Shown one piece after another: positions 32,181-33,207 of a stretch of DNA of 33,207 bases. The stretch is taken from the NCBI GenBank assembly GCA_036374795.1, contig DASUTC010000081.1, forward strand, positions 1 through 33,207, read 5' to 3'. The stretch comes from Herpetosiphonaceae bacterium (GTDB lineage: Bacteria > Chloroflexota > Chloroflexia > Chloroflexales > Kallotenuaceae). The notes beneath the pieces were generated by a model, which searched no databases, was not told where the DNA came from, and saw nothing but the letters and a program-made list of their open reading frames with translations. The position numbers and the translations under genes are program-made. Position 1 is the stretch's first letter, and each line of letters starts with the position of its first letter.

Positions 32181-33050
32181 CTAGGCGCTCACAAACCAGG
32201 AGCGCAGCGCGCCCTCGAAGAGACTTGCCGCCGCCAGATCAGCCCGTCGTCCGAACGGCTGATGCGCCATGATCGTCGAGCCATAGACCTCCACCGAGGC
32301 ATAGCCCCGGTAGCCATGCTGCCGCCGCAGCGCCTCGACGATCGCGCCGAGCGGCAGGTTGCCCTGGCCTGGCAGCACCCGCAGCGGCTTGACATACTCG
32401 CCCGGCGGCTGCGAGCGCTCGACGACCGTATCGGCCAGATGCAGCCAGACGATCGTGCCCTGTGGCAGCGCCGCGACATAGGCCAGCGGATCGGACACCT
32501 TGTGGAGTCCGTAGGTATCCAGCAGCAGCCCAAGATTATCGCGCCCAGCGCCGCCCACGATCTCGCCCGCCAGCGCGATCATCTCCGCGTCGACAAACTC
32601 CACCGCTACCGTGATGCCGTGCGCGCTGGCATGATCGCAGAGCAGCCGCAGCCGATCGTGCAGCTCGCCCGCCGTGAGCGTAAGCCCGTCCTCCTCGTAG
32701 CCGTTGCCCTTGGCGCTGTTGACCAGCACCGACGCGCGGCGGCAGCCGAGTGTCGCCGCGAAGGCGCAGTTATCCTGCCAGCGCCGCACGCTCTGCTCGA
32801 ACTCGCCCGCCGAGACGCTGACGTTGCTCGGTACGCCCGTGCCGCAGGTAAACTGCGCCAGCTCGATGTTTAGCCGCCGAGTGAGCGCCGCCAGATCCCG
32901 CGCCGAGTGTGCCTGAACGAACGATCTGGCGTGCTCGATTGAAAACTCAACCGCGCGAAAGCCTGCCGCTGCCGCGATCTCCAGGTATTCGACAAAGGGT
33001 ACGTCAAAGCCTATCGTCGCCGGATCGACTGTTGGAATCAACATAGACAT
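32181..33050 (-). CDS. TIM-barrel sugar (phosphate) isomerase/epimerase
   Basis: A 289-residue protein of the xylose-isomerase-like / AP-endonuclease-2 TIM-barrel family (IolE, IolI, hydroxypyruvate isomerase relatives). Visible barrel strands: AVEFSIEH, ITVAVEFVDAEM, LGLLLDTYGLHK, VWLHLADT and YASVEVYGST, whose Glu, Asp, His and Glu would bind the divalent metal. It isomerises or epimerises keto sugars or inososes. The frame opens at 33068, but the first residues (MKLET) are repeat. ATG 33050 or 33044 is the likely start, with no clear ribosome-binding site. An IolI/IolE-like activity would suit an aminocyclitol route, but the family is broad. Confidence 0.83.
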   Translation of the reverse strand: MSMLIPTVDPATIGFDVPFVEYLEIAAAAGFRAVEFSIEHARSFVQAHSARDLAALTRRLNIELAQFTCGTGVPSNVSVSAGEFEQSVRRWQDNCAFAATLGCRRASVLVNSAKGNGYEEDGLTLTAGELHDRLRLLCDHASAHGITVAVEFVDAEMIALAGEIVGGAGRDNLGLLLDTYGLHKVSDPLAYVAALPQGTIVWLHLADTVVERSQPPGEYVKPLRVLPGQGNLPLGAIVEALRRQHGYRGYASVEVYGSTIMAHQPFGRRADLAAASLFEGALRSWFVSA

Positions 33051-33052
33051 CC

Positions 33053-33135
33053 AGGTTTCAAGTTTCAAGTTCCAGGTTTCAAGTTCGAGGCTTCGAGTTC
33101 GTTCAACTTTGAACTTTGAACTTTGAACTCTCGTC
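33053..33135 (-). repeat. Intergenic heptad repeat copy
   Basis: On the minus strand: three GTTCAAA units, then CTCGAAGCCTCGAACTTG and GAAACTTGAAACCTGG. Only the 7-bp tandem module is present, without the GC core. It fills the gap between the right-edge gene and the isomerase. Confidence 0.8.
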
Positions 33136-33146
33136 CCCCGACCACG

Positions 33147-33207
33147 CTAGCACAGCGTGTACTCCCGGTTCAGGATCTTGTTGGTGAACACCGACATATC
33201 GTGCAGC
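33147..33207 (-). CDS. C-terminal end of an unidentified gene, cut by right edge
   Basis: The minus-strand frame open at the window edge ends with TAG at 33149-33147. It encodes the last 19 residues, LHDMSVFTNKILNREYTLC. It has the same GC-rich codon use as its neighbours and is followed directly by a repeat, as real genes here are. It is too short to identify. Confidence 0.5.
   Translation of the reverse strand, partial: LHDMSVFTNKILNREYTLC

Overview
This 33.2-kb window looks like a chromosomal stretch from a high-GC, filamentous-type Chloroflexota bacterium. That assignment is an inference. It rests on high G+C by eye, a glycogen-phosphorylase-like GlgP of the DUF3417 type, an orphan UbiA-family decaprenyl-phosphate phosphoribosyltransferase and large NRPS genes. 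There is no rRNA or other decisive phylogenetic marker. No tRNA, rRNA, CRISPR array, transposase or phage gene was seen.

Layout. (1) 1-9735, plus strand: the end of a non-ribosomal peptide assembly line. A gene cut by the left edge encodes (A)-T-C-A-T-TE. It is followed by a membrane-anchored penicillin-acylase-family Ntn hydrolase and then a free-standing A-T protein. Specificity pockets read by eye suggest an aromatic residue (Tyr-like) for the terminal module and Leu-like for the free-standing A-T. (2) 9887-12436, minus: alpha-glucan phosphorylase, with a palindrome at its promoter. (3) 12796-13758, plus: UbiA-family phosphoribosyltransferase with a good sigma-70-type promoter. (4) 14016-15302, minus: radical SAM protein with a B12-binding-type N-terminus. 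(5) 15771-21363, plus: histidine phosphatase, family-9 glycosyltransferase and a heterodimeric ABC exporter. (6) 21390 to the right edge, minus: a long co-oriented set, probably several translationally coupled units. In transcription order from the right it holds an unidentified gene end, a TIM-barrel sugar isomerase/epimerase, an APH-type kinase, an HPr-kinase-like P-loop protein, a nucleotidyltransferase-fold protein, a DegT/StrS aminotransferase, a second nucleotidyltransferase-fold protein, an amidohydrolase, another APH-type kinase, an SDR oxidoreductase and a class-III (GSA-like) aminotransferase.

How they may work together. Blocks 5 and 6 converge and together hold the enzyme types of a small amino-sugar/aminocyclitol, glycoconjugate or modified-peptide pathway plus a dedicated exporter. 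The HPr-kinase-like protein with two nucleotidyltransferase-fold proteins recalls tailoring genes near some lasso-peptide and other modified-peptide loci, but no precursor peptide, asparagine synthetase or PqqD-like gene is visible here.

The most striking feature is a dispersed, modular, heptanucleotide-based repeat family (units like GAAACTT, GGAACTT, GAACAAA around a GC-rich core with GGGTGCC/GGGCACC). It fills many intergenic gaps of the right half. It also sits in frame in the same surface loop (between core motifs A8 and A9) of all three NRPS adenylation domains in the window.
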